Source: Pochonia chlamydosporia 170 (taxonomy: Eukaryota; Ascomycota; Sordariomycetes; Hypocreales; Clavicipitaceae). From it: DNA of 64,000 nt. The notes beneath the pieces were generated by a model. That model saw only the letters and a program-made list of their open reading frames with translations, made no database searches and was not told the DNA's origin. The stretch is from the NCBI RefSeq assembly GCF_001653235.2, contig NC_035790.1, positions 4,278,001 to 4,342,000 on the forward strand. Direction: 5' to 3'. The position numbers and the translations under genes are program-made. This document shows positions 62,437 to 64,000 of the stretch, piece after piece. Every line of letters begins with the position of its first letter. Position 1 is the first letter of the stretch.

Positions 62437-64000
62437 ATCCTGTCTTTGTTGACATACGCGGATTCGAGACCACAAAATCAGCCACGGGGGGGTGTGAAGA
62501 CGAAAGTAAACTCATCACCAACACGACTTGGGGCAATGTTCTCATGGACAACATATTCCGCAGCTCACAATTCCTCAGGCACGAGGCCGCCAGAGAGAGG
62601 CCGTGAATCACCCAATGCACGTCAGCCTCAGTCGTCATGCCGCTATCACCATATGTTACGCCAACGAGGCGAAACCTCGATATGACACTCATATTGGTAA
62701 ATTTGATGTTGACCTCACCGGGCGGTTTAAATGCCGTTACCACCAGTGCAGTCGTCTGGGGGTGCTTTGAGCATGCAAGTCGGAGGAAGTAGCAATATGT
62801 TGACACTCTTCCGACACTCCCTCCACTACGAAAGACCAGTGCGTGTCATGATGGTGCTGGCATTGTTTAGCAGCAACGCAGCAACGGTTTGGTACCCATA
62901 CCCATGAAGTAAACTATGATATAGCTGGCCATTTCCTGTAAACTTCAGAAGAAAAGTTAAAGCTTCTTACATTATCTAACTACCGCTGGGTTGTTTATAT
63001 AGCCTCGTTTTCTGCAGTGTTCGATGCAGACAGAACACGCACCGTCATATATAATTGCTAGCGAACATTGAATGCAAATTGTCAGCCGACCCGGTGTCAG
63101 CCAACCTAGCAAGGTCCTCTCTATAGTGTAGTGTATTTAACTATACTTACTAGGTGAGACAGCTACTTTAGAAGCACGTAGACGCTGGTGTCTTTGATGA
63201 TAACGCATTCCAGACGGGTAACCCATTGGTTGATGCTATCTGCCAAGACGAAATTGCATAAGGCGAAGCACTTTCCAGGGACGGGACTCCTCTGATTAGC
63301 ATGTTCGGATCGTAAACGTATCCTCCGGCGGGAGAGCAGGTTTATGGGCTAGGGCTAAATCGTCAAGTATATGATGCTTACAGGAGACGAGCCACTCGGG
63401 GGTTGTCTGAGGTGCAAGGATTCCAAGGTGCTGTGAAGTGCCTCAGTGCTATCTTCTGGTGGGCTCAGTTTGACCTGTCCTAAATCGATGAGCTGGTCCG
63501 GTTCTATATCCGTCTTCACGAAATTCCCAGCACGGCCGTGCATATGGTCTTGCGATGCCACAGCCAGTGCTTCATTACCAGATCCACCACTTCATCGGGG
63601 CACGGTGATGGTAGTTACGAGGTTATGCATCCGAACTTCTGCGTATGGTGCCATGGTGCACACGACCACAAAGGTCTGTCAAATGAAAAATTACATCAGG
63701 TTCAATATATCTGATACTCCATCATCATAAATCCTCGTCTAAATTGCCACAGACAAAGCACCTTTATGGTCTACCCTGTATGCCGAAATGATGTTCGGTT
63801 GCTACCTGGTATATAAGATATTGTATTGCGTATCGGCACTTAGATTGCCATGATTCAACCTCCGCCCTTAGTCAATACCAATGGCCGGCCAAAATACCTC
63901 GTCAGGATACGGGTATGCCACCTCTTCGCGACAGCGAAGGTGCTGGATGTCCGTGTCCGGCCCTGCATGCGTAACGAGTCCGAAGGTCAGAATGTCATAT
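62437..64000. other. right-end region, no intact gene resolved
   Basis: Contains the 3' UTR of the HTH gene and about 1.5 kb in which only one coding-like stretch is visible (minus strand, about 63360-63690). Long frames antisense to 62189-62806 overlap the HTH gene and look fortuitous. Confidence 0.4.
63360..63690 (-). pseudogene. Possible gene fragment or multi-exon gene of unknown family, with an in-frame stop
   Basis: On the minus strand one frame reads TMAPYAEVRMHNLVTTITVP, then Arg, a TGA stop, then SGGSGNEALAVASQDHMHGR, AGNFVKTDIEPDQLIDLGQV, KLSPPEDSTEALHSTLESLH and LRQPPSGSSP. A GTAAGC donor-like site follows. The composition and the repeated polar/hydrophobic pattern look coding. 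The stop suggests either decay or an unrecognised intron over the TGA. I do not recognise the family. Confidence 0.3.

Noticed and set aside
62189..62806. 205-residue frame on the minus strand
   Set aside because: It lies antisense to the second exon of the small HTH gene, which has a conserved sequence and good splice sites; the antisense translation shows no domain.

Overview
The window is nuclear DNA of a filamentous ascomycete (Pezizomycotina), most likely a sordariomycete and probably Hypocreales. The evidence is short spliceosomal introns (about 50-170 bp) with GTRNGT donors and CTRAY branch points, Pezizomycotina-type genes (hymA, AMA1, Sfi1, SYN8, Rat1), and a 424-residue family 18 chitinase closely resembling the 42-kDa endochitinase of Trichoderma and insect-pathogenic Hypocreales. 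The order assignment is inference. All calls come from reading translations and rebuilding splice junctions by hand; no database was searched.

Layout. 1-3.8 kb: JmjC/zinc-finger/AT-hook chromatin protein, cut by the left edge. 4.5-6.5 kb: secreted histidine acid phosphatase. 6.5-17.5 kb: a gene-poor island with a decayed coding relic, dense short palindromes, the 42-kDa chitinase, and an adenylosuccinate synthetase gene split by 21 introns. 17.5-31.9 kb: conserved genes: AMA1 (+), SYN8 t-SNARE (-), a conserved unknown (+), PDK1/Pkh kinase (+), Rsc6/Snf12 SWIB subunit (+), hymA/Mo25 (-). 33.1-46 kb: cytosolic isoleucyl-tRNA synthetase, Sfi1, Rav1 (all +). 46.5-54.5 kb: OPT-family transporter (+), then PRMT3 (-) and Uso1/p115 (-). 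55.4-64 kb: Rat1 exoribonuclease (+, with one ambiguous base and a frame break), a vacuolar-type amino acid transporter (+), a small HTH protein (+), and an unresolved 3' end with a possible gene fragment.

The genes are mostly unlinked housekeeping functions: chromatin, trafficking (SYN8, Uso1, Rav1), signalling (PDK1, hymA), division (AMA1, Sfi1), translation and RNA decay. No biosynthetic cluster, CRISPR array, rRNA or tRNA was recognised.

The most unusual object is the adenylosuccinate synthetase gene at 13524-16088. It has 22 exons, including exons of 5 and 11 nt, and every junction restores an intact 424-residue enzyme. Other genes here have 0-7 introns. The second recurring signal is a family of short palindromes built on TACCTAGGTA; every copy I located lies between genes or in untranslated flanks.
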